Assembly: GCA_016712715.1 (NCBI GenBank)
Contig: JADJQM010000003.1
Coordinates: forward strand, 496,001 to 560,000
Direction: 5' to 3'
Source of the DNA: Rhodospirillaceae bacterium
GTDB lineage: Bacteria > Pseudomonadota > Alphaproteobacteria > Dongiales > Dongiaceae
Length of the DNA: 64,000 bases
Shown here piece after piece: positions 1 through 9,200 of this stretch. Below the pieces are notes generated by a model. It did not search any database. It was not told the origin of the DNA and saw only the letters and a program-made list of their open reading frames with translations. Every line of letters begins with the position of its first letter. Within the stretch, counting starts at the first letter, position 1. The translations under genes were made by a program, and so were the position numbers.

Positions 1-3000
1 TTCATGTCCCATCACCAGGGCATGAGTATCGTTGCCGTCGCCAATGCCCTCTTTAACGGCGCCATGCGATCTCGGTTTCATGCGGAGCCGGTCATCCAGG
101 CATCCGAGCTTTTGTTGCAGGAACGAACCCCCAGGGACGTCGCCCTCGAGCGACCGAAAATCGAGGAAATCGCACCACTGGGCAGGGGCCTGGATTTCCC
201 GCCCGCCAAGAACCGCCGTTTCAATTCTCCGCACAGTATCATTCCGGAGACACATCTCCTTTCCAACGGCCGCTATGCCGTGATGCTGACATCCGCCGGC
301 TCCGGCTACAGTCGCTGGAAGGATCTTGCGGTCACCAGGTGGCGCGAAGACGTCACACGGGACGATTGGGGCAGCTATATCTTCCTGCGTGACGCTCAGA
401 GCGGCAAGAGCTGGTCGGCCAGCTACCAGCCCAGCGGCATCGCGGCTGACCGATATCGTGTCGCTTTCTCGGAGGACCGGGCCGAGATCCAGCGCCGCGA
501 TGGCACGCTGACGACAACCCTGGAGGTCGTCGTGTCCGGCGAAGACGACGCGGAAGTGCGCCGCCTGTCCATCACGAACACCGCCGGACCGACACGGGTA
601 ATCGACGTCACGTCCTATCTTGAGCTGGTGCTGGCACCCCAGGCCGCGGACGCGGCTCATCCGGCTTTCTCCAAGATGTTTGTTCAGACCGAGTATCTCG
701 CTCATTTAGGCGCCTTGATCGCCACGAGGCGGCGGCGCTCACCCTCGGAGCCGGAAATCTGGGCAGCCCAGATCATGGTTGTTGAGGGTGAAACACTGGG
801 TGAATTGCAGGTCGAGACCGATCGCGCGGTATTCATCGGACGCGGCAACAATCTTCGATCGCCCATCGGTGTGACGGAAGAATCCCTGTCTGGAACAGTC
901 GGTACCGTGCTCGATCCGATCTTCGCCATGCGTAGACGCCTGCACATCGACGGCCGCAGCACGGTTCGGGTGGCCTATTGGACGATCGTTGCGTCCTCCC
1001 GGCAGAAGCTGCTCGACCTTATCGACCGACACCAGGATGCCAACGCCTTCCAGCGCGCCGGGACCCTGGCCTGGACGCAGGCGCAGGTCCAGTTGCGGCA
1101 CCTCAATATCGATCCCGAAGAGGCGAACACCTTCCAGCAGCTCGCCAGCCATCTGCTTTATGCCAACAACGCCTTGCGCCCTGCCGAGGAGATGATACGT
1201 CGCGGCAGCGGGCCGCAATCTGGCCTTTGGCAGCATGGCATTTCCGGCGATGCGCCGATCGCCCTGCTCCGCATCGACGACATCGAGGATATCGCTGTCG
1301 TGCTTCAGGCACTCCGGGCCCATGAATATTGGCGCATGAAGCAGATTTCGGTTGATCTGGTCATTCTCAACGAACGGGCGACGTCCTACACCCAGGACCT
1401 CCAGCTGGCGATCGAGGCTGCCGTCCGGGCGAGCCAATCGCGCCCGACGCCGGGCGAGACGCCGGGCCGCGGATCTGTCTTTGCGCTCCGCGCGGACATC
1501 ATCTCGATCGAGGCCCGCAGCCTGCTGGCAGCCGTCGCGCGCATTCTTCTGATCGCGCGGCGCGGAAAATTATCGGCGCAACTCGACCGCATCAAAGCGA
1601 TGCCGGAACCGGCGGAACCAAGGAAAACCGAAACCCGCGCCCCGGTTGCCGACGATCTGCCGGAACGCGACCCGGACACATCCACGCTGGAGTTCTTCAA
1701 CGGTTTGGGCGGCTTCTCCGACAATGGCCGGGAATACACGGTCCTTCTGCAGGCCGGGCGGACAACACCGGCACCCTGGATCAACGTGATCGCCAACCCC
1801 CACTTTGGCTTCAACGTCGCCGCCGAGGGTACCGGCAGCACCTGGTCAATCAACAGCAGGGAACATCAGTTGACGCCCTGGTCGAACGATCCGGTGAGCG
1901 ATCCCGCCGGCGAAGCGATCTACATCCGCGACGAGGAAAATGGCGGCATTTGGGGACCGACCGCCCTCCCCCTGCACCGCCACGGAGCGCGTTACACCGC
2001 CCGTCACGGCCGCGGCTTCAGTCGTTTCGAGAACACAACTCAGGGGATAGCTGCGGATCTTTTACAATTCGTCCCACTCGCCGATCCCATCAAAATATCC
2101 CGGCTGAAACTGACCAACACCACCGACCGCATTCGCTACCTGTCGGTAACGTCTTATGTCGAATGGATTCTGGGCGCACAGCGAGGCACGACGGCACCCT
2201 TCATTGTCACCACGATCGATCCTGAAACCGGCGCGCTGTTCGCGCAGAACGGCTGGAATGCCGCGTTCCAGAACAGGGTCGCCTTCGTCGACCTTGCCGG
2301 GACACAGACAGAATGGACCGGAGACAGGCGCGAATTCCTCGGGCGCAATGGCACTCTTCAGTCACCTGCCGCATTGAATAACGGTCTGGTACTCTCGGGC
2401 AATGTCGGCGCCGGCTATGATCCATGTGGCGTCCTCAAATCGGATATCGAGCTGGCACCCGGTGCCAGCCGCGAAATCACCCTTGTTCTAGGTGATGCCG
2501 ACAACGGCGCGGCGGCGAAAGAACTCGTCAAGCGCTATCGCGCCGTTGACCTAGACACGGTCTTTCAAGAGGTCGCCCATCACTGGGACGATGTGCTGGG
2601 CACGATCCAGGTCAAGACGCCTGACCGCGCCATGGACATCATGCTCAACGGCTGGATGCTCTACCAGACGCTGGCCTGCCGCTTCTGGGCACGCTCCGGC
2701 TTCTATCAGGCGAGCGGCGCCTTTGGCTTTCGTGACCAGTTGCAGGATGGCATGGCACTCGCCATGACCAGACCTGATCTCACGCGCGCGCATCTGCTGC
2801 ATGCCGCGGGCCGCCAGTTCCGGGAAGGCGATCTTCAGCATTGGTGGTTGCCGCCCCTGGGACAAGGTGTGCGCACAAGGATTTCAGACGACCGTATCTG
2901 GCTGGCCTACGCCACCGCGCAGTATATCGACACGACGGGCGACCGAACCGTTCTGGACGAGATAGTGCCGTTCCTGGATGGACCGGCCCTGGCGGCCGGA

Positions 3001-4095
3001 GAGCATGATTCCTTCTTCCAGCCGATGACGTCGGAGGACAGGGCCTCCCTTTACGAACATTGTGTCCTGGCCCTCGATCGCAGCCTAGAAACGGGCGCAC
3101 ACGGCCTGCCCTTGATCGGCACCGGCGATTGGAATGACGGCATGAACCGGGTCGGCGAGGACGGCAAAGGCGAAAGCGTCTGGCTTGGCTGGTTCCTTTA
3201 CGCGACACTTATCGCCTTCGCCGATCTCGCTGTCTCGCTCGGCGATCTGGCACGCGCCGGGGCCTGGCGGTCTCACGCCAAGGATCTGCAGGCAGCCTTG
3301 GAAACTGAAGCCTGGGACGGGAATTGGTACAGGCGCGGCTATTTCGATGACGGCAGCCCCCTTGGTTCCGCCCTCAGCACCGAATGCCGGATCGATTCCA
3401 TTGCCCAGTCCTGGGCGGTTCTGTCAGGTGCCGCGGCGACGGATCGGGCCAATCGCGCCATGGCCTCGCTCGAGGAACATCTGATCAAGCCAGAGGACAA
3501 GCTGGCCCTGCTGTTCACGCCACCTTTCGATCATTCGCTGCCGGATCCCGGTTACATCAAAGGCTACCCGCCCGGCATCCGCGAGAATGGTGGCCAGTAC
3601 ACCCATGCCGCAACCTGGACCGTGCTTGCCCTGGCGAAACTCGGCGATGGCGACAAGGCGGCACGCCTCTTCAACCTCCTCAATCCGATCAATCATGCAG
3701 GCACCGCGGCCGAAGTCGGGCGCTACAAGGTGGAACCCTATGTTGTGCCCGCGGATGTCTATTCGGTGGCGCCGCATGTCGGTCGCGGCGGCTGGACTTG
3801 GTACACGGGATCGGCGGGGTGGCTTTATTGCGCCGGGATCGAAGGCATCCTCGGCATCAGGCAGCGTGGCGCCGACCTGCTGATCGAACCCTGCCTACCA
3901 AAGGACTGGCCTGGATTTGAGGCCACCGTCAAGGTCGGGTCGGCCAGCTACAACATTGTCGTCTCGACGTCCACAGAAGGTCGCGACAGCACCCCACGTG
4001 CAACGCTGGACGGGCGCGACTTGCCTGACAGCCCCATTCGAGTGCCATTGACGGACGACGGTGCAAGCCATGCGGTATGCGTGTTTCTGACTTAG
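1..4095 (+). CDS. ndvB: Cyclic beta-1,2-glucan synthase, C-terminal part (partial at window start)
   Basis: The frame is open from base 1, and the first Met (base 4) lies in a motif (SHHQGMS) that is internal in NdvB/ChvB proteins, so the 5' half of the gene lies outside the window. Visible are 1363 residues of the usual roughly 2800. They contain carbohydrate-binding beta-sandwich segments and a C-terminal GH94 (phosphorylase-like) alpha/alpha barrel; the GTGDWNDGMN motif near base 3120 carries the family's general-acid Asp. In this family the missing N-terminal part is the glycosyltransferase that makes beta-1,2-glucan, while the GH94 part controls chain length. The product is an inner-membrane enzyme making periplasmic cyclic glucan for osmotic adaptation and host interaction. 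No internal stop is seen. It is convergent with the adhesin gene downstream. Confidence 0.9.
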   Translation, partial: FMSHHQGMSIVAVANALFNGAMRSRFHAEPVIQASELLLQERTPRDVALERPKIEEIAPLGRGLDFPPAKNRRFNSPHSIIPETHLLSNGRYAVMLTSAGSGYSRWKDLAVTRWREDVTRDDWGSYIFLRDAQSGKSWSASYQPSGIAADRYRVAFSEDRAEIQRRDGTLTTTLEVVVSGEDDAEVRRLSITNTAGPTRVIDVTSYLELVLAPQAADAAHPAFSKMFVQTEYLAHLGALIATRRRRSPSEPEIWAAQIMVVEGETLGELQVETDRAVFIGRGNNLRSPIGVTEESLSGTVGTVLDPIFAMRRRLHIDGRSTVRVAYWTIVASSRQKLLDLIDRHQDANAFQRAGTLAWTQAQVQLRHLNIDPEEANTFQQLASHLLYANNALRPAEEMIRRGSGPQSGLWQHGISGDAPIALLRIDDIEDIAVVLQALRAHEYWRMKQISVDLVILNERATSYTQDLQLAIEAAVRASQSRPTPGETPGRGSVFALRADIISIEARSLLAAVARILLIARRGKLSAQLDRIKAMPEPAEPRKTETRAPVADDLPERDPDTSTLEFFNGLGGFSDNGREYTVLLQAGRTTPAPWINVIANPHFGFNVAAEGTGSTWSINSREHQLTPWSNDPVSDPAGEAIYIRDEENGGIWGPTALPLHRHGARYTARHGRGFSRFENTTQGIAADLLQFVPLADPIKISRLKLTNTTDRIRYLSVTSYVEWILGAQRGTTAPFIVTTIDPETGALFAQNGWNAAFQNRVAFVDLAGTQTEWTGDRREFLGRNGTLQSPAALNNGLVLSGNVGAGYDPCGVLKSDIELAPGASREITLVLGDADNGAAAKELVKRYRAVDLDTVFQEVAHHWDDVLGTIQVKTPDRAMDIMLNGWMLYQTLACRFWARSGFYQASGAFGFRDQLQDGMALAMTRPDLTRAHLLHAAGRQFREGDLQHWWLPPLGQGVRTRISDDRIWLAYATAQYIDTTGDRTVLDEIVPFLDGPALAAGEHDSFFQPMTSEDRASLYEHCVLALDRSLETGAHGLPLIGTGDWNDGMNRVGEDGKGESVWLGWFLYATLIAFADLAVSLGDLARAGAWRSHAKDLQAALETEAWDGNWYRRGYFDDGSPLGSALSTECRIDSIAQSWAVLSGAAATDRANRAMASLEEHLIKPEDKLALLFTPPFDHSLPDPGYIKGYPPGIRENGGQYTHAATWTVLALAKLGDGDKAARLFNLLNPINHAGTAAEVGRYKVEPYVVPADVYSVAPHVGRGGWTWYTGSAGWLYCAGIEGILGIRQRGADLLIEPCLPKDWPGFEATVKVGSASYNIVVSTSTEGRDSTPRATLDGRDLPDSPIRVPLTDDGASHAVCVFLT

Positions 4096-4278
4096 AACGA
4101 CCGCACTTTCGCCTGGCCTGATGTCATCCAGTTAGGAAGGGCCTGCAAAAAAAGCCGGCGATTCATGACGCTGCGCAACGCTGCAGACATAGACATGCCG
4201 AGGCGTTCCTGAAGCTCGGCGCGGCGCTCATCCTCCACGCTCTCCATTCAGCCCTCTACCTTCCTAACTTGGAGATTG

Positions 4279-4308
4279 GATGGGATGGCCCCCTTCGGCC
4301 ACCCCATC
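4279..4308. terminator. Hairpin between convergent genes
   Basis: Two 12-base arms (4279-4290 and 4297-4308) pair with one G:T and enclose a six-base loop. The hairpin lies 6 bases beyond the stop of the minus-strand adhesin and about 180 bases beyond the stop of the glucan synthase. There is no clean T-run on either side, so it may be a weak bidirectional terminator or an mRNA 3' end stabiliser. Confidence 0.5.
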
Positions 4309-4314
4309 TCCTTC

Positions 4315-6225
4315 TCAGTGCCAACTGACGGCAAGTACCGGCGCCAGTGCCTGCTTCGTCGTGTTGTCGAGATTGATTTGGCCGACCGGCGGTGGCGTAA
4401 AGCTCGCCATCGCCATAACCAGCTGCTCGACATCGGCCGTAGTTGCAAAACGGCCATCGGCCAGCTGCACCTGATCGAGCTTGTAGCCCGTCCCCGCGTA
4501 CCAGCCCTGTATAGTGGCTCGGTCATCTGTCCCCACGACAGACACCATCAGATCATCCCCATTTCGACTGAACCAAAGCTGGTCATTTGCAACCGATGCA
4601 GCAATGACGAGGGCATCTGCTCCACCGTCGGTGTCATAGGACTGGATCAGGTCCTGGCCCGTTCCCCGGCCGATCTGATAGCGGTCCGCTCCATCACCGC
4701 CGACCAGCGTATCGTTGCCAGCCCCGCCGATCAGAAGATCGTTGCCGTCAAAGCCTTGCAACGAGTCATTGCCGCCTGCGCCTGAGAGATACTGATTGGC
4801 GGACGATCCCGTGAGGATGTTGTCGCCGTCATCACCTGCAAGGATTGTCCCATCGCTATAGGTCCGTGTGGTGATAACACCGCTCGACCCCGTATAGCTG
4901 ACGGTGAATCCGCCATTGGGGAGAGCCGTCACGAACGGCTCCGTGCCGCTCGATGCGACCAGCAATTCGCCGCCGACCTTGGCCCCCGTCGCGTCATAGC
5001 GCTGGGCGTAGGTCGAGCTGACACCACGCCAGACGATGACATAGCCGCCATCGCTCAGCCCCGCGACCTGCGGCTGGTACTGGTTCCCGGCAACTGTCGT
5101 GTTGACCAGGAACTCAGCCCCGACTGCCGCCCCCTGCGCCGTATAGCGCCGGGCATAGACACCCCAGCCATCGCCATCCTGGTTGTTGTACGACCCCCAC
5201 ACCGCCAGGAACCCACCATCGGACAGCGCCGTCACCGCCGGCGTGGTCTGGGTGTCGGTACCGCCCGAGTTGATCAGGAAATCCCCACCACCCACCTGGT
5301 TGCCCGAGGCATCGAAGATCTGGCCGCGGATATTCTGGTTGCCGGCCGAGTCATCCGACCACACCACTGCAAAACCGCCACCGGTCAACCCGATGATGTC
5401 CGGCTGCGTCTGGTTGGAGGCTGTTGTTGTGTTTATCAGGAACGTCGTCCCGATGGTCGAGCCATCGGCCGCAAAACGTTGACCGCCAATACCGGTGCTG
5501 CTGGTATCGATGCCCGGGAGATGCCAGGTCAGCACATAGCCGCCACCCGACAGGGCCGTGATCGACGGTGTCTGGTTGACCACGCCCGAGGCCGCTTGCA
5601 CCCACAATGCGCCAACCGCCGCACCACTGGCGTCATAGCGCTGCAGGTCGATCGTGTTGTTCCCCGTCGCCCGCGCCGTCACGAAGCCACCACCGGGCAG
5701 CGCCGTGACGCCCATCCCGCCACCGGACGAGTACACGCTGTTCAGGCTGAACTCCGCCCCCAGCACCTGACCCGCCGCATTCAGGAAACGTCCCTTCACC
5801 GCACCACTATTCAGCCATGTCACCAACTGACGACCATCCGACAGCGTCGTCACCGTCGAGTTTGTGCCCGACGTCGAACCCGACACCGCCGTCTGGTTGA
5901 GGAAGCCGGTGGCGATGACCACGACACTGCTGAGAGGCTCGACTTCGAGGTAGAAGGCCTCGCTACGAGTCAAGCCGCCGGCATCCGTCGCAGTAACGGT
6001 GATCGCCACATGCGGCTCAGCAGCAAGATCCAAGCTAACGCCGACTTTGAGTTTCAACTTGCCGTTAACAACCTCGAATCTACTATCAGAGACCACGAAG
6101 CTATGAGTGTCCCCGACGTCGGGATCCGCTACGCTCAACGTTCCGACCTCTGCGCCCGGGCTCGTTTCCGGTACGGTCAGCTTGGACAAGGCAATCGCCG
6201 TCGGAGCCTCATTGACATTGCTCAC
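4315..6225 (-). CDS. C-terminal part of giant cadherin/RTX secreted protein (split by frameshift)
   Basis: This 636-residue frame starts with a cadherin-like repeat (about 1-100). It continues with beta-propeller-like repeats rich in GGF-V-W motifs (about 110-465), then calcium-binding GGxGxDxLx nonapeptides (about 470-530), and ends with the domain and C-terminal tail typical of type I secretion substrates. The ATG at 6225 overlaps the end of the upstream frame by 4 bases, but the protein sequence is continuous across the break: restoring one G in the G5 run (plus strand C5 at 6256-6260) fuses both frames. I regard it as the 3' part of one gene rather than an independent gene. On its own it would still carry the secretion signal. 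Confidence 0.85.
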   Translation of the reverse strand: MSNVNEAPTAIALSKLTVPETSPGAEVGTLSVADPDVGDTHSFVVSDSRFEVVNGKLKLKVGVSLDLAAEPHVAITVTATDAGGLTRSEAFYLEVEPLSSVVVIATGFLNQTAVSGSTSGTNSTVTTLSDGRQLVTWLNSGAVKGRFLNAAGQVLGAEFSLNSVYSSGGGMGVTALPGGGFVTARATGNNTIDLQRYDASGAAVGALWVQAASGVVNQTPSITALSGGGYVLTWHLPGIDTSSTGIGGQRFAADGSTIGTTFLINTTTASNQTQPDIIGLTGGGFAVVWSDDSAGNQNIRGQIFDASGNQVGGGDFLINSGGTDTQTTPAVTALSDGGFLAVWGSYNNQDGDGWGVYARRYTAQGAAVGAEFLVNTTVAGNQYQPQVAGLSDGGYVIVWRGVSSTYAQRYDATGAKVGGELLVASSGTEPFVTALPNGGFTVSYTGSSGVITTRTYSDGTILAGDDGDNILTGSSANQYLSGAGGNDSLQGFDGNDLLIGGAGNDTLVGGDGADRYQIGRGTGQDLIQSYDTDGGADALVIAASVANDQLWFSRNGDDLMVSVVGTDDRATIQGWYAGTGYKLDQVQLADGRFATTADVEQLVMAMASFTPPPVGQINLDNTTKQALAPVLAVSWH

Positions 6226-9200
6226 CGCAATGGCAAATGCCTGTGTCTTCGAAAGCCCCCGCCATCCGTCGCCATTACTGTGACGTTAACGCTTGGGGCC
6301 GACTCATAGTTAAGGCTGATTCCGTCCTTCAGCTTCAGCTGATTGGCTACTACTTCAAAGCGGCTATCGGAGACGCTGAAACTGTGCGTGTCCCCAGCAT
6401 TCGGATCGCTGACGGCGAGAGTCCCGACCACAGCACCGACATCATTCTCAGCCACCGACGCATTTGAAAGAGCGACAAGGGTCGGCGCATCGTTCCCATC
6501 CATAACCTGAATGGTAAAGCTACGCGTCACAAATAGACCACCGGCATCGGTCGCCTTTACTGTGATATTGTGACTCGTAGCAGTTTCAAAATCGATGAGC
6601 GTACCATTGGCAACACTTACGATGCCGGTCACTGCATTGATGGTGAACCGACCGCCCGCATTGTCGGTAAGGCTGTAGGTCAGCGTGTCTCCCAGATCAG
6701 CATCGGTTGCCAGAGCGGAAATGCCAACCAGGACTCCTGCGGCACTCTCTTCAACTACCGCATTTGGTGCGGAATTGGCGTCGATTAGATTGAAGGGAGA
6801 TGCATTCGTGTTCGTGACGCCGAAAGTCCGCGTATGAATGACCCCACCAGACGCGGTCCAACTGACAACGAAGCCGCCGCCCGGCAACGCCGCCACAAAC
6901 GGCTCCGACCCACCGGCGCCAGGTGTGTCTATGCTGAACTCGCCGCCAATCTTCTGACCCGCCGCATCGTAGCGCTGCCCATAGACCCCGCTGCCCGTGG
7001 TCGAGTACCAGACAACGGCGAACCCGCCATCGGTGAGGCCGGCTGTCTGCACGTGATATTGATTGCTGGCGATCGTCGTGCTGATCAGAAACTCGCCACC
7101 AACTTTCTGGCCGGTGCTATCGAATCGCTGACCATAGACGCCCCAATCGTTGGGCAGATCCTGACCATAGGAGTTCCAGACGGTAACAAAACCTCCATCC
7201 GAAGTCGCCGCAAGGGCCGGCGCGAATTGATCGGCAGTGGTCGTCGTGTTGATGAGAAAGCTGCTGGTGCCAATTTGCTGGCCCTGGGCATTGTAGACTT
7301 GGCCCCTGACGTCCCCATTATTGGTACCATAGTCGCTCCATACGGTGACGAAGCCACCGCCCGCCAGAGCAATCACGTCGGACAACGATTGATTGCCGGT
7401 GGTCAGGTTGTTGATCGAGAATACCCCACCGACCGGCGTTCCACTACTGTCGAACTTCTGGCCGGCGATGCCGGAACCATTTGCATCGGCCCCGCTTGCT
7501 CCCCAGACCACAATGTAACTGCCATCGGAGTAGCTCGTCACTGAGACTCGGTCTTGATAGATCGCATACCCATAGGTACTGCTGACAACAGACGCGCTGA
7601 GTGTCCAGGCGGTTCCGATCGGTTGATTGGTCGAATCATATCGCTGCACGCGGAGCTGGCCGCTTGTGCCAACTTGCGCTGTCACGAAGCCGCCGCCGGG
7701 TTGACTGGCGACGGCACTGAAGCCAATGGCAGTCCCCAGCGAGAACTCGGTGCCCAAGGCGACACCCGCCATGTTGTAGTAACGGCCTTTGGCTCCGCCG
7801 CTGGTGAGCCAGGTTACCAATTGGCGACCATCCGACAGCAGTGTGACACTTGAACGGCTGCCGCCGCTTGCAACTATGACATCGGCGCCGGGGCCAGATT
7901 GCTCGGTTGCGTTGACCACACTGATTGTAAAGACTTGCGCCTTGCTCAGAGCACCTGAATCCGTCGCCGTGATCGTCACCGCGACACTTGGTTCGGTCTC
8001 GAAGTCAAGGCTAATGCCAGATTTCAGTTTCAGCTTGCCGCCCACAATCTCGAACCGATTGTCCGAGACTGACAAACTATGCCTATCCCCGGCATCGGGA
8101 TCGAACACGGTCAGCGTGCCGATTTCGGCGCCGGCAATGTTCTCGATGACATATCCGTTTGACAAGGAAATCGCTGTCGGCGCCTCATTGACATCGGTCA
8201 CCGCGATGCTGAATGTCTCGCTCCTCGTAAGACCGCCGGCATCCGTCGCTACCACGGTGATGTTGTGGTTTGTCGCTGCCTCATGATCGAGCAAAGCACC
8301 GTTCGCCACCGTCACCACGCCGGTTGCGGCATTGATCTGGAACCGGCCGCCGGCATCGTCGCCGAGGCTATAGGTCAATGTATCACCCGAATCCGGGTCG
8401 CCCGCCAATGCCGTGATGCCGACGACCGTTCCGGTCGCTGCGTTCTCGGCAACACTGTTCGTCATGAAGTCATCGTCGACCAGTGTTGCCGGGGCCTCGT
8501 TGACATTGTTGACCGCGATCAAGAATGTCTCGCTCTTGGTCAGACCGCCGGCATCCGTCGCTACCACGGTGATGTTGTGGCTCGTCGCTGCCTCATGATC
8601 GAGCAAGGCACCGTTCGCCACCGTCACCACGCCGGTTGCGGCATTGATCTGGAACCGGCCGCCGGCATCGTCGCTCAGGCTATAGGTCAATACATCACCC
8701 GAATCCGGGTCGCTCGCCAGCGCCGTGATGCCGACCACCGTCCCGGTCGCTGCGTTCTCGGCAACACTGTTCGTCGTGGTGTCATCGTCGACCAGTGTTG
8801 CCGGGGCCTCGTTGACATTGTTGACCGCGATCGAGAATGTCTCGGTCTTGGTGAGACCGCCGGCATCCGTCGCCACCACCGTGATGCTGTGACTCGTCGC
8901 CGCTTCAAAATCCAGCAGGCCACCATTGGCAACCGTCACTACACCCGTCGTCGCGTCGATCTGGAACCGGCCGCCGGCATCGTCGCTCAGGCTATAGGTC
9001 AATACATCACCCGAATCCGGGTCGCTCGCCAGCGCCGTGATGCCGACCACCGTCCCGGTCGCTGCGTTCTCGGCAACACTGTTCGTCATGAAGTCATCGT
9101 CGATCAGTGTTGCCGGGGCCTCGTTGATATTGTTGACCGCGATCGAGAATGTCTCGCTCCTGGTTCGGCCACCGGCATCCCCCGCCACCACCGTGATACT

